Shown: piece by piece, positions 19,017-27,786 of the stretch
Numbering within the stretch: the stretch's first letter is position 1
How the letters are laid out: each line of letters opens with the position of its first letter
Source of the DNA: Candidatus Sodaliphilus limicaballi
GTDB taxonomy: Bacteria > Bacteroidota > Bacteroidia > Bacteroidales > Muribaculaceae
DNA: 48,591 bases
Reading direction: 5' to 3'
Assembly: GCA_018065815.1 (NCBI GenBank)
Contig: JAGHSP010000069.1
Span: 1 to 48,591 of the forward strand
Position numbers and translations under genes: made by a program
Notes under the pieces: generated by a model
What the model was told of the DNA's origin: nothing
The model's input: only the letters and a program-made list of their open reading frames with translations
Databases searched by the model: none

Positions 19017-20164
19017 GATTTCCTTGCGGAATCTACAGCGGAAGAATACATTGCAATCAGTTGCTCGATAGACTTGTGAATGTCATATTTGAGCACCGAT
19101 TGCGCGTATTCGTGCCCCATCTCCAACCTTTCCTGCGGATGCTCTATCCACCAGTCTATACGCTCGGCCAGGGCCTTGCAGTCCCTTGCGGGGAAAGTGC
19201 TTCTTGAATCGAGGGCGAACTGCGCCGTTGCGGAAAGCCTGGCTTCCGCAATTACAGGAACCGTTCCCTCCCTGAGAGATTCTATGCAGGAGAGACCTTC
19301 CACTTCCACCGGTGCGCAATGAATATACAGATATGCTTTGCTGGCGTATGCTTTCATCTCTTCGGGAGAAAGGAACATGAACTCGGGCTGATATTTCAGT
19401 ATCCCTTCACTGACAAGCTTCTCCGCCTGCTTTCTGAGTGCCTTTTCCTTTGGTCCCTTTCCGGCAAATACAAGCTTTATCCTTTCTGAATAGCGTGAAT
19501 GCCTCATGGCCCTGAGCAGGGTTTTCTGGTCTTTCTCAACAGACAGACGTCCTATGCTGAAGATAAGGTATGGATCGGTCTGGGGTTCGTGCACATCAAT
19601 GGGGGCTTCAAATCTCATTCCGTTGGGGATGAGGTGCAGCCTGGCCTTGAAATTGAAATCCTGAGCCCTTTCCAGAACATTCCGGGTAGGGCACTGGACA
19701 TCTGTGCATTTGTCAAAGATGAGAGCCTGGGCAGCTTTCAGTAGAATCGCATTCGCTCCTCTTGACCATCCCAGGAAAAGGTGGCTCAGAATGTTCTCGG
19801 GATGGATATGGTAGGTGCTTACGCACGGAACCCCCATCTTTTTTGCCATTCTCGCGGCTCTCCACTGAATGGTGAAAGGTTCTTCCAGATGCACTACATC
19901 CGCCCACTCCAGCGCTTCTCTGGTAAGTTTCGCGTCGTAACGGGCAAAGCAGAAGGTCATCTTCTCAATGAAAGGCTGGAAAATGGGGAAATGGAACTTC
20001 TTCAGAACATATTCCGGCTGATATCCCTTCCTGTTAGGATTCTCCATGGACATTACCCTGACTTCCACACCGGCCTGAAGAAGATACTTCACAGTCGTTC
20101 TTGCGGACGAACACAGACCGTTGCCCTTGCCGAACATATTGTTGATGATAAACAGAACTTTCAT
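19013..20164 (-). CDS. glycosyltransferase family 4
   Basis: 383 residues with GT-B fold marks: N-terminal FGKGNGLCSSARTTVKYL, nucleotide-sugar binding FSIGRLSVEKDQKTLLRAM (about 207-225) and FAGKGPKEKAL. The retaining EX7E-like segment is EVEGLSCIESLREGTVPVIAE. Probably adds a sugar to a lipid or surface glycan on the cytoplasmic face. The acceptor is unknown. It lies 2 bp downstream of the secreted unknown on the same strand, and its end overlaps the convergent Omp85-type gene. Confidence 0.85.
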   Translation of the reverse strand: MKVLFIINNMFGKGNGLCSSARTTVKYLLQAGVEVRVMSMENPNRKGYQPEYVLKKFHFPIFQPFIEKMTFCFARYDAKLTREALEWADVVHLEEPFTIQWRAARMAKKMGVPCVSTYHIHPENILSHLFLGWSRGANAILLKAAQALIFDKCTDVQCPTRNVLERAQDFNFKARLHLIPNGMRFEAPIDVHEPQTDPYLIFSIGRLSVEKDQKTLLRAMRHSRYSERIKLVFAGKGPKEKALRKQAEKLVSEGILKYQPEFMFLSPEEMKAYASKAYLYIHCAPVEVEGLSCIESLREGTVPVIAEARLSATAQFALDSRSTFPARDCKALAERIDWWIEHPQERLEMGHEYAQSVLKYDIHKSIEQLIAMYSSAVDSARKS

Positions 20165-20166
20165 GG

Positions 20167-20781
20167 TCAGTCTATGCAGATGATGGTCGTTTCCGGCGTC
20201 CCGGGAGCTCCTTCAACGGATTTGTAGGCTATGTATTCGGAAGTTCCGCCATCAAAGAAGAAATTGCAGGACCACATCCCCGCGAAGACCCCGTTCGCAA
20301 GGGTTGACTTGACCTTGAAGGCATTCTTTCCCTCAATCTTTTCGGGTCCCTTGTCCGTTGCGCTCATTACGTAGAACTTGAGATCCCTCGCACCGAAACA
20401 TTCATATTTGAACGAATTGCACCCTTTCAGAGGACCGTATCCGTTCATTTCTATCTTCTGATACCAGGGATTCCCCTTGCTCTTTTCCTTCCTGTTGACT
20501 TTATCGCCTTTGTAAGTGCCGGTGATTATATAATAACCGTTCTCCATGGATATTCTGACATCCGTGCCTGCAGATTTGTCAACCAGCCTCCATTCTGTGG
20601 TTTTTCCGTCGGCTCCGCTTGTATAGTATTCAGTCTGACTTCCTGTTTTGACGATGTTGCCATCCCATACTATGGATGTTTTCTGCTTTCCGCATGAGGA
20701 AGTGAAATTCCTGACCCTGGCGGACGCCGGGCAGAGGATAAATGCGGTTAGAGCAAGACAGATTAAAATACGATAACGCAT
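20167..20781 (-). CDS. secreted protein of unknown function
   Basis: 204 residues with a clear signal peptide (hydrophobic 4-17, cleavage near ASA at 19-21). The mature part has two early cysteines (C30; later C122 and C129 region) and beta-rich, Gly/Tyr/Lys-rich sequence. I do not recognise a family. A TATCTTTG promoter box lies 8 bp upstream, and the GT4 gene follows after 2 bp, so the two are likely co-transcribed. A periplasmic or outer-membrane-associated role in glycan or lipid handling is only a guess from context. Confidence 0.75.
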   Translation of the reverse strand: MRYRILICLALTAFILCPASARVRNFTSSCGKQKTSIVWDGNIVKTGSQTEYYTSGADGKTTEWRLVDKSAGTDVRISMENGYYIITGTYKGDKVNRKEKSKGNPWYQKIEMNGYGPLKGCNSFKYECFGARDLKFYVMSATDKGPEKIEGKNAFKVKSTLANGVFAGMWSCNFFFDGGTSEYIAYKSVEGAPGTPETTIICID

Positions 20782-20788
20782 ATTTCTG

Positions 20789-20796
20789 CAAAGATA
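20789..20796 (-). promoter_or_regulatory. -7 promoter box (TATCTTTG)
   Basis: TATCTTTG on the minus strand with seven bases between its end and the start codon of the secreted unknown at 20781. This implies a very short or absent 5' leader. Confidence 0.45.
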
Positions 20797-20802
20797 CGAA
20801 AA

Positions 20803-21963
20803 TTAATCGATATTCAATGCCACCGTCATTGCTGTGCTCCATGCCGCCTGGAGGTTGAATCCTCCTGTAACGGCATCAATGTCGAGAATCTCTCCGGCAA
20901 AATACAGTCCGGGTATCTTCCTGCACTCCAGTGTGCTGAGATTGACTTCTTCAAGGGCCACGCCTCCGCAGCTTACGAATTCCTCCTTGAAACGGCATCT
21001 CCCTTCTATGCTGTATGGATCGGCGGTCAGGGCGCAGACAAGTCTGTTGGTGCCCTTCTTTCCAAGTTCAGACCAGCGCCGGTCTTCACTGAGACCGGCT
21101 TTCTGCAGGAGGTGTTTCCATAACCTCGAGGTAATCCCCCCGGGATGCACGCTTGCCAGCTGTCTGCTCCTGTCTTCATTCATTGCCGACCCTATCCATT
21201 CGCGTGCGGACTCTTCTCCTTCTCCCAGCCAGTTGATGATCAGAGGGGCGCGATAAGCATTGTCCGCCAGATAGCGTGCGGCGTATGAGGAGAGCTTGAG
21301 GGTGGCGGGGCCGCTTATTCCCCAGTCGGTTACAAGCAGCGTCCCTTCCGCTTTGAACGCGGTTCCGGGGATGCTGAGCCTCGTGTGCTCCACAACGTTG
21401 CCCATCAGGGAGGTGAGCCCGCCGTCATTTATCCTGAAGGTGAAAAGGGAGGGGACAGGCGGAATGCAGTTGATCCCGAGTCCGTCGAGCGGCCTGATTT
21501 GTCCTCCTCCGGCGGTGAAGACAACTTTGCATCCGTCTTCCAGGAATTTCCTTATATCGGAAACTCTGCTGTTGGTCACAACCCGGACGCCGAGTTCGGA
21601 CATCAGCCTTTCAAGGGTGTGGACAATCTGCATCGCATCCTGCGATTTTGGGAACACGCACTGGTCTTCCTGCACTACGCAGGGTACTCCTTCCTTGAGG
21701 AACCAGTCCATGCAATCCTGCTGGCTGAACAGCTTGAGAGCACGTTTCATGACGGCTTCTCCCCGGGGATAGACTTCCTTCAGGCTGCTTACCTGCGCGA
21801 AGGAATTGGTGAAGTTGCACCGGCCTCCGCCGGTTACGGCCACTTTGGCAAGGGGCGCGGGTCCGGCTTCGTAGATGACCACCACGGCATCGGGACGCCT
21901 GCGCTTTATCTCTATCGCGCAGAAGCACCCGGCGGCCCCGGCTCCTATGATGCAGACTTTCAT
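20803..21963 (-). CDS. NAD(P)/FAD-dependent oxidoreductase, YhiN/HI0933 family
   Basis: 386-residue flavoprotein. The FAD dinucleotide-binding motif is GAGAAGCFCAIE (7-18), followed by the family hallmark VTGGGRCNFTN (about 44-54) and the C-terminal AGEILDIDAVTGGFNLQAAWSTA, which is highly typical of the HI0933/YhiN family. The biochemical role of the family is poorly defined. A TATATTTG box lies 5 bases upstream of the ATG, inside the gap after tolC, so it may have its own nearly leaderless transcript. Confidence 0.9.
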   Translation of the reverse strand: MKVCIIGAGAAGCFCAIEIKRRRPDAVVVIYEAGPAPLAKVAVTGGGRCNFTNSFAQVSSLKEVYPRGEAVMKRALKLFSQQDCMDWFLKEGVPCVVQEDQCVFPKSQDAMQIVHTLERLMSELGVRVVTNSRVSDIRKFLEDGCKVVFTAGGGQIRPLDGLGINCIPPVPSLFTFRINDGGLTSLMGNVVEHTRLSIPGTAFKAEGTLLVTDWGISGPATLKLSSYAARYLADNAYRAPLIINWLGEGEESAREWIGSAMNEDRSRQLASVHPGGITSRLWKHLLQKAGLSEDRRWSELGKKGTNRLVCALTADPYSIEGRCRFKEEFVSCGGVALEEVNLSTLECRKIPGLYFAGEILDIDAVTGGFNLQAAWSTAMTVALNID

Positions 21964-21968
21964 GCCTG

Positions 21969-21976
21969 CAAATATA
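21969..21976 (-). promoter_or_regulatory. -7 promoter box (TATATTTG)
   Basis: TATATTTG on the minus strand in the 14-bp gap between the TolC-like gene and the YhiN-type gene, five bases before the latter's ATG. Confidence 0.45.
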
Positions 21977-21977
21977 G

Positions 21978-23291
21978 TCAGAATTCTATATCCTTGCCAC
22001 GGTAGAAATCAAGGAGTCTGGTTTGGTAGAGGCATTCGTATCGTGCCTGCAGATAGGTTGATTCTGCTTCGAGATAGCGGTTCTTGGAGTCGTTGTACTC
22101 TGTGATGTTTGCCTTTCCGTTTTCATATTTCTCCTTGGTGAGTTCGAAGGCCTTTCCGGCGCTGGAGGCCGCTTCGCGGCTGCTTTCCTGTCTGGTCTGG
22201 GAGGCTACTGCATTGTAGTATGCCTGCTGGATCTCCTTGTAGAGTGATTTCTTGGTGTTCTCGAGCTGCAGTTCCTGGTTTGTGTGAGACAGCTCGGCCG
22301 ACTTAACGGAGTTGCGGGTGGAGAAACGAGAGAAAATGGGAATGCTCAAAGACAGACCTATGTATTGGCTGAAGTTGTTCTTGAGCTGCTCCCCGAAGGT
22401 CTTGTGTTCGTATCCTGAAGAGGTGTAGAAGTTGGATCCCAGGCCTCCGGAAAGTGAAAGGCTGGGAAGATAGGCTCCCTTGGCCTTCTTTATTGCCGTG
22501 GCCGTATAATCCAGACGGAGTTTCTCCGCGAGGATGGATGACTTGACCTCAACCGCCTCTGCGTAGATGTCCTCGGGATTGAGCAGGAGTGTGGGCTCGA
22601 GGTCGGCAGGGCCCGGGCATACGACGGAGAATCCTTCCGGGAAAGGCAGTTCCAGCAGCTGGGTCAGGTCAAGGATGGCGATGGCCCTGTTGTTTGATGC
22701 CTGGGTAAGGGAGAGCCTGCTCTGCGCAAGCGTCGCCTGCTGGGCCGCCACGTCGGCGGAACTGGCCTTCCCGTTGATGTTCATAGCCTTGAGGCGCTCG
22801 AGCTGCAGCGAGTCTGTCTGCACCTGTCTGCGCGCCACCTGCTCCAACTCCTGGGTGTAGAGTATCTCCACGTAGGCCTGGGCCACGGCCACCCTGATGT
22901 CGTCCTTTGCCTTTTCCAGGTCTTTTGTGGCGGCGGCCAGGTCAAGCATGCTCAACTTTATGCCGTTGCTGATGCTGAATCCCTGAAAGACGGGAATGTC
23001 TGTTCCGAGGGAGAACGATGTGGAGGTGGTGTTGGTGTTGGCGTAGGTGTTGTCTGCCGTCAGGCCTCGTCCGAAGGAAAGATTCTCCGATGCGGAGGCT
23101 CCCAGGGAGGGAAGGCGTCTGCCTTTGGCCGTGTTGAGGTCGAGCTCCCTCTGCTGTACGTTGATGCTGTTCTGCTTTATGGTGATGTTGTGCTCGATTG
23201 CGTAGTCTATGCAGTCGCGAAGGGTCCAGCTGCCGGTCTGAGCCGATGCGAGGCTGCACAGAAGAAGTCCTGCCAGTGCAAAGTGTCTCAT
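21978..23291 (-). CDS. TolC-family outer-membrane efflux protein
   Basis: 437 residues with signal peptide (1-17, ending ASAQT). Two related long-helix halves with heptad-like Ala/Gln/Leu/Ser patterns fit the TolC/OEP fold: LRDCIDYAIEHNITIKQNSI near the N-terminus and the second repeat around LRLDYTATAIKKAKGAYLPSLSLSGGLG. Forms the outer-membrane channel of the tripartite exporter encoded upstream in the same operon (adaptor, two permeases, ATPase). One base separates it from the adaptor gene. Confidence 0.92.
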   Translation of the reverse strand: MRHFALAGLLLCSLASAQTGSWTLRDCIDYAIEHNITIKQNSINVQQRELDLNTAKGRRLPSLGASASENLSFGRGLTADNTYANTNTTSTSFSLGTDIPVFQGFSISNGIKLSMLDLAAATKDLEKAKDDIRVAVAQAYVEILYTQELEQVARRQVQTDSLQLERLKAMNINGKASSADVAAQQATLAQSRLSLTQASNNRAIAILDLTQLLELPFPEGFSVVCPGPADLEPTLLLNPEDIYAEAVEVKSSILAEKLRLDYTATAIKKAKGAYLPSLSLSGGLGSNFYTSSGYEHKTFGEQLKNNFSQYIGLSLSIPIFSRFSTRNSVKSAELSHTNQELQLENTKKSLYKEIQQAYYNAVASQTRQESSREAASSAGKAFELTKEKYENGKANITEYNDSKNRYLEAESTYLQARYECLYQTRLLDFYRGKDIEF

Positions 23292-23292
23292 A

Positions 23293-24387
23293 TTATTCCT
23301 CCTTTATGATTTTTGTTCCGCGCACCTTGTCTCCCTCTTTCAAACCGCTGAGTATCTGTATGTTGACGCCGTCGCTCAGACCGGTGGTGACGGGAGTGCG
23401 GTTGTATTTGTCTTCGCCCGTCTTTATGTAGACGAAGGTGCTGTCTCCCTGGAATTCAAGCGCGCTCTCAGGGATGCTGAGCACTTTCTCCGCCCGTTCG
23501 AGGACGATTTCTGCATTGGCGCTGTAGCCTGAGCGTATCATCTTGTCTCCCTGTACGCTCACCGCCGCCTTTATCTGGAACTGGTTGGCTCCGTTGACTT
23601 CGGTGGCCTTTGGGGAGACGTATTCCAGCGTGGCTTCGAGGGAGAAGTCCTGGATGGCGCCTATCCTGATGGTGAGGGGCATCCCTTCGGAGAGTAGGCC
23701 TACCTCGGTTTCGTCTATCTTGCCGTCGAAGATGAGGTCCTGCATGTTGGCTACGGTTGCAACGGTTGTACCGTCATTCATCGTGTTGGCCTGGATTACG
23801 GAGTTTCCGACCTTTACGGGAATGTCGAGGATGAGCCCGGTGATGGTGGAGCGCACAAGGGTGGAGCTCCCGGTTGCGTTGGATGAGGAAACACCGTCCC
23901 TGATTACTTCGAGGGCATCCTGTGCGGCGGCCCTTTCCTCCTTGGCCTGGTTGTAGCTGTTGAGAATCTGGTCGTATTCCTCTGCGCTCACGAGGTTCTT
24001 GTCATAGAGTGCCTTCTCCCTCTCGTAATTGGTCTTCGCCTGCTTGAGGTTGATTTCCGCAAGACGCACGCGGCTCTGCGCGGAACTCAGGGAGTTCATG
24101 TCGGGGATGACCTTGAGCTTGGCTATTATCTCGTTCTCCTTCACCTGCTCGCCGGCCTCCTTGCAGAGCTCCGCTATGATTCCGTTGATCTGGGGCTTGA
24201 TGGCCACTTCGTTGCGGGGAGTTATCTTGCCCGTGACGACGGTGGTCTTCTGTATGTCCTGCAATGTGGCTTCCAACTCATTGAATTTCTCTACCTCGGG
24301 CTTGGATTTCTTGTAGAGGAAAACGAAGGTTCCGGCAAAGAGAATTGCAATCAATGCAAAAATGATGTACTTGACGATTCTTTTCAT
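23293..24387 (-). CDS. MacA/HlyD-type periplasmic adaptor
   Basis: 364 residues. N-terminal membrane anchor (about 5-25), then a lipoyl/barrel-sandwich region (VVTGKITPRNEVAIKPQINGIIAEL), an alpha-hairpin (about 95-165, coiled-coil-like, Glu/Lys/Ala-rich), and the beta-barrel with ALEFQGDSTFVYIKTGEDKY. Connects the inner-membrane ABC permeases to the TolC channel. Position between permease and TolC genes supports the MacA role. Confidence 0.92.
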   Translation of the reverse strand: MKRIVKYIIFALIAILFAGTFVFLYKKSKPEVEKFNELEATLQDIQKTTVVTGKITPRNEVAIKPQINGIIAELCKEAGEQVKENEIIAKLKVIPDMNSLSSAQSRVRLAEINLKQAKTNYEREKALYDKNLVSAEEYDQILNSYNQAKEERAAAQDALEVIRDGVSSSNATGSSTLVRSTITGLILDIPVKVGNSVIQANTMNDGTTVATVANMQDLIFDGKIDETEVGLLSEGMPLTIRIGAIQDFSLEATLEYVSPKATEVNGANQFQIKAAVSVQGDKMIRSGYSANAEIVLERAEKVLSIPESALEFQGDSTFVYIKTGEDKYNRTPVTTGLSDGVNIQILSGLKEGDKVRGTKIIKEE

Positions 24388-24405
24388 ATATGTCTTTGTT
24401 TTTTA

Positions 24406-25635
24406 TTATTCATCGCGCATGGCGTCAACAGGTTTTATCTGCATGGCCCTGACGGCCGGTGCGAGTCCTGCAACCACTCCGAGCAGGGCAAGGAGGGCCG
24501 CCGCCGCTATGGCCGTCCAGAAATTGATCTGGAATGTGCTTTGCTTCGTTATTTTTTCCACTGTTTGGAGAACCAGCACGGAAAATACTATTCCGGCGCT
24601 GCCCGCCATAAGGGTAAGGGAGATGCTTTCCATGATTATTTGGGAAAGGATGTCCTTGGGAGTCGCTCCTATTGCCCGTCGTATTCCTATTTCGGTGGTG
24701 CGCTCCTTTACCGTTACCATCATGATGTTGCTCACCCCTATCGCTCCGGCGAGTATCGTTCCAAGACCCACAAGCCAGATAAGGAAGTTGACGCCCTTGA
24801 ACAGATTGTCCATTATAGAGAAAATCTGTTCCGTGTTCAGATAGAAAAGGGCCTGCTTGTCCGTAGGGTCGAAGTAGTGCTCCCTTGCGAGAATCTGGCG
24901 TATGCGTTCCTCCAGGGAGGACATGCGTATGCCTTTCTTTCCGGTGAGGCAGATGATGTCTATGTAACTGCCCCTGTTGTATATCTTCTGGATGACCGGG
25001 AGGGGCACCGTCGCGGCTTGGTCGGCATTTCCATTGATGCTGATGTTCCCGGAGTTGAAGTCGACTCCTATTACCTGGTAGTAGGCGGTGCCGAGCTTGA
25101 TGAAGGAGCCGCAGGGATCTCCCCCTTCCGGGAACAGGCTGGTGTAGATACGTTTGCCTATCACGCAGACCTTGCGCTCGAGAAGGACGTCGGTGCTGTT
25201 GATGTAGCGCCCGTATTTCAGCTTCGGAGATTCGATGTTGGCATAGTCGGCATACACCCCCTTGAGGGAGCAGCTGGCGGTGCTGGTCCCGTATTCGGCC
25301 GTGATGCCCCATTCGCTGAGGACGGGCGTCACCGTTTCCAGTTCCGGAACTATCTTCCGGAGCCTTTCCACATCCTTGTAGGACATGTGCCACCTGCGTC
25401 CCTCCTTGAACCCCTTGCAAGGTTTTGTGGTTGCGCTTTCCCAGACGATGGCGGTATTTGTGGCAAAGCCTTCGAAGTTCTTCAGCAGCATGGACTTGAG
25501 ACCCTGGCCTCCGCCTATGAGGGCAAGCAGCATGAAGAGTCCCCAGAATATTCCGAACCCTGTAAGGAGGCTCCTGCTCCTGTTGCGTACAAGAGAGTCG
25601 GCTATTTCCCTGTATGTGTCTATGTCCAGTCTCAT
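24406..25635 (-). CDS. MacB-type ABC transporter permease (second)
   Basis: 409 residues with the MacB/FtsX layout: one TM helix near residues 25-45, a large periplasmic domain, then three TM helices in the last 130 residues. The FtsX-type segment GVSNIMMVTVKERTTEIGIRRAIGATPKDI is clear. There is no fused ATPase, which is encoded separately. It overlaps the preceding permease stop by one base (TGATG). Two non-identical permeases suggest a heterodimer. Confidence 0.92.
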   Translation of the reverse strand: MRLDIDTYREIADSLVRNRSRSLLTGFGIFWGLFMLLALIGGGQGLKSMLLKNFEGFATNTAIVWESATTKPCKGFKEGRRWHMSYKDVERLRKIVPELETVTPVLSEWGITAEYGTSTASCSLKGVYADYANIESPKLKYGRYINSTDVLLERKVCVIGKRIYTSLFPEGGDPCGSFIKLGTAYYQVIGVDFNSGNISINGNADQAATVPLPVIQKIYNRGSYIDIICLTGKKGIRMSSLEERIRQILAREHYFDPTDKQALFYLNTEQIFSIMDNLFKGVNFLIWLVGLGTILAGAIGVSNIMMVTVKERTTEIGIRRAIGATPKDILSQIIMESISLTLMAGSAGIVFSVLVLQTVEKITKQSTFQINFWTAIAAAALLALLGVVAGLAPAVRAMQIKPVDAMRDE

Positions 25636-26900
25636 CAGTTTGCGTTCAATGCTTCAATGGGTCTTACTTTCGTTGCTTTCCTTGCCGGGAAGAAACCTGC
25701 TATGGTGCCGGCTATTATGAGAAGCAGGGTCGCCTCCAACGCCACGTCCACTCCTACGGTGGGGTTCTTCAGAAGCTGCATCTGCATTCCCATGACTTCG
25801 GTGACATTATGCCCGGCAGTAGCATCCAGAATCTCGCACGCGACCATTCCCAACACCATTCCTATGTATCCGAAGAATGCCGTTATGACAATACTTTCGG
25901 TTATTATCAGTTTGCTGATGTCCCCTGGAGCCGCCCCTATGGCTTTCCTTATCCCGAATTCGTGGGTGCGTTCCTTTACGGTGATGAGCATAATGTTGCT
26001 CACTCCAACGATTCCTCCCAGAAGGGTGAATATTCCCAGTACCCAGAGCGCGATTGTCAGAATGCCCGAAGCTTTGTTCATCTGCATGTTCTGGGTGAAG
26101 CGGTTCCATATCCAGATTGCGCTCTCGTCATCCGGAGCGGCGCGGTGAAGTTTGTTGATGATGGCCTTGAAGTTCTTCTCGAAGGCTTCGTTCTCCTCTT
26201 CCGTCTCCAGCCCGTGGAAGGTGAAGGTCAGGTCGTCTATCTCCTTGCCCTTCGCGTAGATGGTCTTGACCGTGGTGTAGGGGGCGTAGAAGAGGTTGTT
26301 GTCCTGCATCTCGTTGGCTCTCACTATGCCGACTATCTGGAATTGGAGATTGTTGATTTTTACGCGTTTCCCTATTACCGAAGCCAGATCGACTTTTTCC
26401 CCGAAGAGAATCCTGATCATGTTGTCCGGGAGGACAACCACCTTGCGCTGGTCGGTGATATCCTTGTCGTTTATGAATCTTCCGTGGGTGAGGGGTATCT
26501 TCTCCATCTCCATTCTGGCCGGGAAGTTGCCTTCTATGTATCCTCTGACGTGTTTTGTGCCAAGGACTACGGTGTCACTCGCTCCCACGGTAGATGCAAC
26601 CTTGTCTACGATTCCCTTGAAGTTCTTGCCTCGGGTTACCTCTATGTCCTTGTCGTCAAGAACGATGCGGCGCCCCTGCGCGAGTCCGTCATAGGGCTTT
26701 GACGTCCATCCTCCTCCTACCATCATGCTGTTGGTGGCGAAGGTCCCGCCCTGTTCGCTGAAAGCGTTCAGCAGACCGTTTCCGGCGCCCAGCAGTACTA
26801 TGAGCATGAAGATGCCCCAGGAGACGGCCAGACCCGTAAGGCAGGTCCTGAGCTTGTTACGCCGGACGGACTCCCATATTTCTACGAAAAGGTCTTTCAT
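25635..26900 (-). CDS. MacB-type ABC transporter permease (first)
   Basis: 421 residues, same architecture as the next gene: TM near 22-42, a periplasmic MacB-type domain, and three C-terminal TM helices with GVSNIMLITVKERTHEFGIRKAIGAAPGDI. Probably pairs with the second permease. The start shares one base with the ATPase stop (TGATG), showing tight coupling. Confidence 0.92.
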   Translation of the reverse strand: MKDLFVEIWESVRRNKLRTCLTGLAVSWGIFMLIVLLGAGNGLLNAFSEQGGTFATNSMMVGGGWTSKPYDGLAQGRRIVLDDKDIEVTRGKNFKGIVDKVASTVGASDTVVLGTKHVRGYIEGNFPARMEMEKIPLTHGRFINDKDITDQRKVVVLPDNMIRILFGEKVDLASVIGKRVKINNLQFQIVGIVRANEMQDNNLFYAPYTTVKTIYAKGKEIDDLTFTFHGLETEEENEAFEKNFKAIINKLHRAAPDDESAIWIWNRFTQNMQMNKASGILTIALWVLGIFTLLGGIVGVSNIMLITVKERTHEFGIRKAIGAAPGDISKLIITESIVITAFFGYIGMVLGMVACEILDATAGHNVTEVMGMQMQLLKNPTVGVDVALEATLLLIIAGTIAGFFPARKATKVRPIEALNAN

Positions 26901-27565
26901 CAGTCATTAACTATTAGTCCGTCGCTGATATGTATTCTGCGGTCTGTCTGTGCCGCCACGCCTGAATCGTGGGTGACTATGACCATTGTGATCTTTTCCG
27001 TGCGGTTGAGTTCCTTCAGCAGGGCCATCACCTCTTTCGAAGTCTTTGAGTCGAGCGCTCCCGTAGGTTCGTCCGCAAGGATTATCTGGGGATGTGTTAT
27101 GAGGGCCCTTGCAATGGCCACCCTCTGTTTCTGACCGCCGGACATCTCATTGGGGTAGTGCTGCGCCCAGTCCCTGAGTCCGAGTTTTTCCAGATACTGC
27201 ATGGCGAGCTCGTGGCGCTTCCTGCGGGGCACTCCCTGATAGAAGAGGGGCAGTTCCACGTTTTCCACGGCAGTCTTGAACGAGATAAGGTTGAAAGACT
27301 GGAAGATGAATCCTATCATCCTGTTCCTGTAGGCGGCGGCCTGCTTTTCCGTCAGGTTCTTGATAAGGGTCCCGTTGAGGTGGTAGGTTCCGCTGTCGTA
27401 ATTGTCCAGAATGCCGAGGATATTGAGCAGAGTGGATTTTCCGGAACCGGACGCACCCATGATGGAAACGAACTCCCCCTGTTCGATATTCAGGTCTATG
27501 CCCTTCAGAACGTGCAGAGGCTGCCCGTTGTTATAGGTCTTGTTTATGTCTTTCAGCTCTATCAT
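26900..27565 (-). CDS. ABC transporter ATP-binding protein (MacB/LolD type)
   Basis: 221-residue cytoplasmic ATPase. Walker A is GASGSGKST (37-45), the signature is MSGGQKQRVAIARAL (about 140-154), and Walker B/D-loop is ILADEPTGALD. It is the first gene of a five-gene operon (ATPase, permease, permease, adaptor, TolC) that would form a MacAB-TolC-like exporter. The cargo (peptide, lipid or antimicrobial) is unknown. A palindromic operator candidate covers the predicted transcription start, so the operon is likely repressor-controlled. Confidence 0.95.
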   Translation of the reverse strand: MIELKDINKTYNNGQPLHVLKGIDLNIEQGEFVSIMGASGSGKSTLLNILGILDNYDSGTYHLNGTLIKNLTEKQAAAYRNRMIGFIFQSFNLISFKTAVENVELPLFYQGVPRRKRHELAMQYLEKLGLRDWAQHYPNEMSGGQKQRVAIARALITHPQIILADEPTGALDSKTSKEVMALLKELNRTEKITMVIVTHDSGVAAQTDRRIHISDGLIVND

Positions 27566-27577
27566 AATGTGTTTGTA

Positions 27578-27601
27578 AGTGTATCACTGAACTAATACAC
27601 T
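27578..27601. promoter_or_regulatory. palindromic operator candidate upstream of the exporter operon
   Basis: Perfect inverted repeat AGTGTAT-N10-ATACACT centred at about 27589/27590, immediately downstream of the -7 box on the minus strand and so covering the predicted start site. The form GTGTAT...ATACAC resembles sites of GntR-family (YtrA-like) repressors, but no regulator gene lies within the window to test this. Inference from position and symmetry. Confidence 0.55.
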
Positions 27602-27602
27602 G

Positions 27603-27610
27603 CAAAAATA
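27603..27610 (-). promoter_or_regulatory. -7 promoter box (TATTTTTG) of the exporter operon
   Basis: TATTTTTG on the minus strand, 37 bp before the ATPase start codon, matching TAnnTTTG. The inverted repeat follows it after one base. Confidence 0.5.
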
Positions 27611-27655
27611 TTGTGAATTTTTTTAATCTGCAATATATATTCAAAAAAAATGCCG

Positions 27656-27663
27656 TATATTTG
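27656..27663 (+). promoter_or_regulatory. -7 promoter box (TATATTTG) of tRNA-Ser
   Basis: TATATTTG on the plus strand, 30 bp before the tRNA 5' end, matching the Bacteroidota -7 consensus. The upstream sequence is AT-rich without a clear -33 box. Confidence 0.5.
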
Positions 27664-27693
27664 CAATCCCGTTTGACAAAATGTGGTAAGACT

Positions 27694-27780
27694 GGAGAGG
27701 TGGGTGAGTGGCTGAAACCAGCAGTTTGCTAAACTGCCGTAGGGGTAACCCTACCGCAAGTTCGAATCTTGTCCTCTCCG
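27694..27780 (+). tRNA. tRNA-Ser (GCU)
   Basis: 87-base type II tRNA. The acceptor stem is GGAGAGG (27694-27700) with CCTCTCC (27773-27779) and discriminator G, as usual for serine. Anticodon loop TTGCTAA gives anticodon GCU (codons AGC/AGU). The long variable arm is CCGTAGGGGTAACCCTACCG-like, and the T arm carries GTTCGAATC. No CCA is encoded. It is the likely attachment target of the prophage that begins directly downstream. Confidence 0.95.
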
Positions 27781-27786
27781 CTATTT

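Noticed and set aside
24541..26148. 535-codon plus-strand open frame over the two permease genes
   Set aside because: Antisense shadow of well-recognised ABC permeases.
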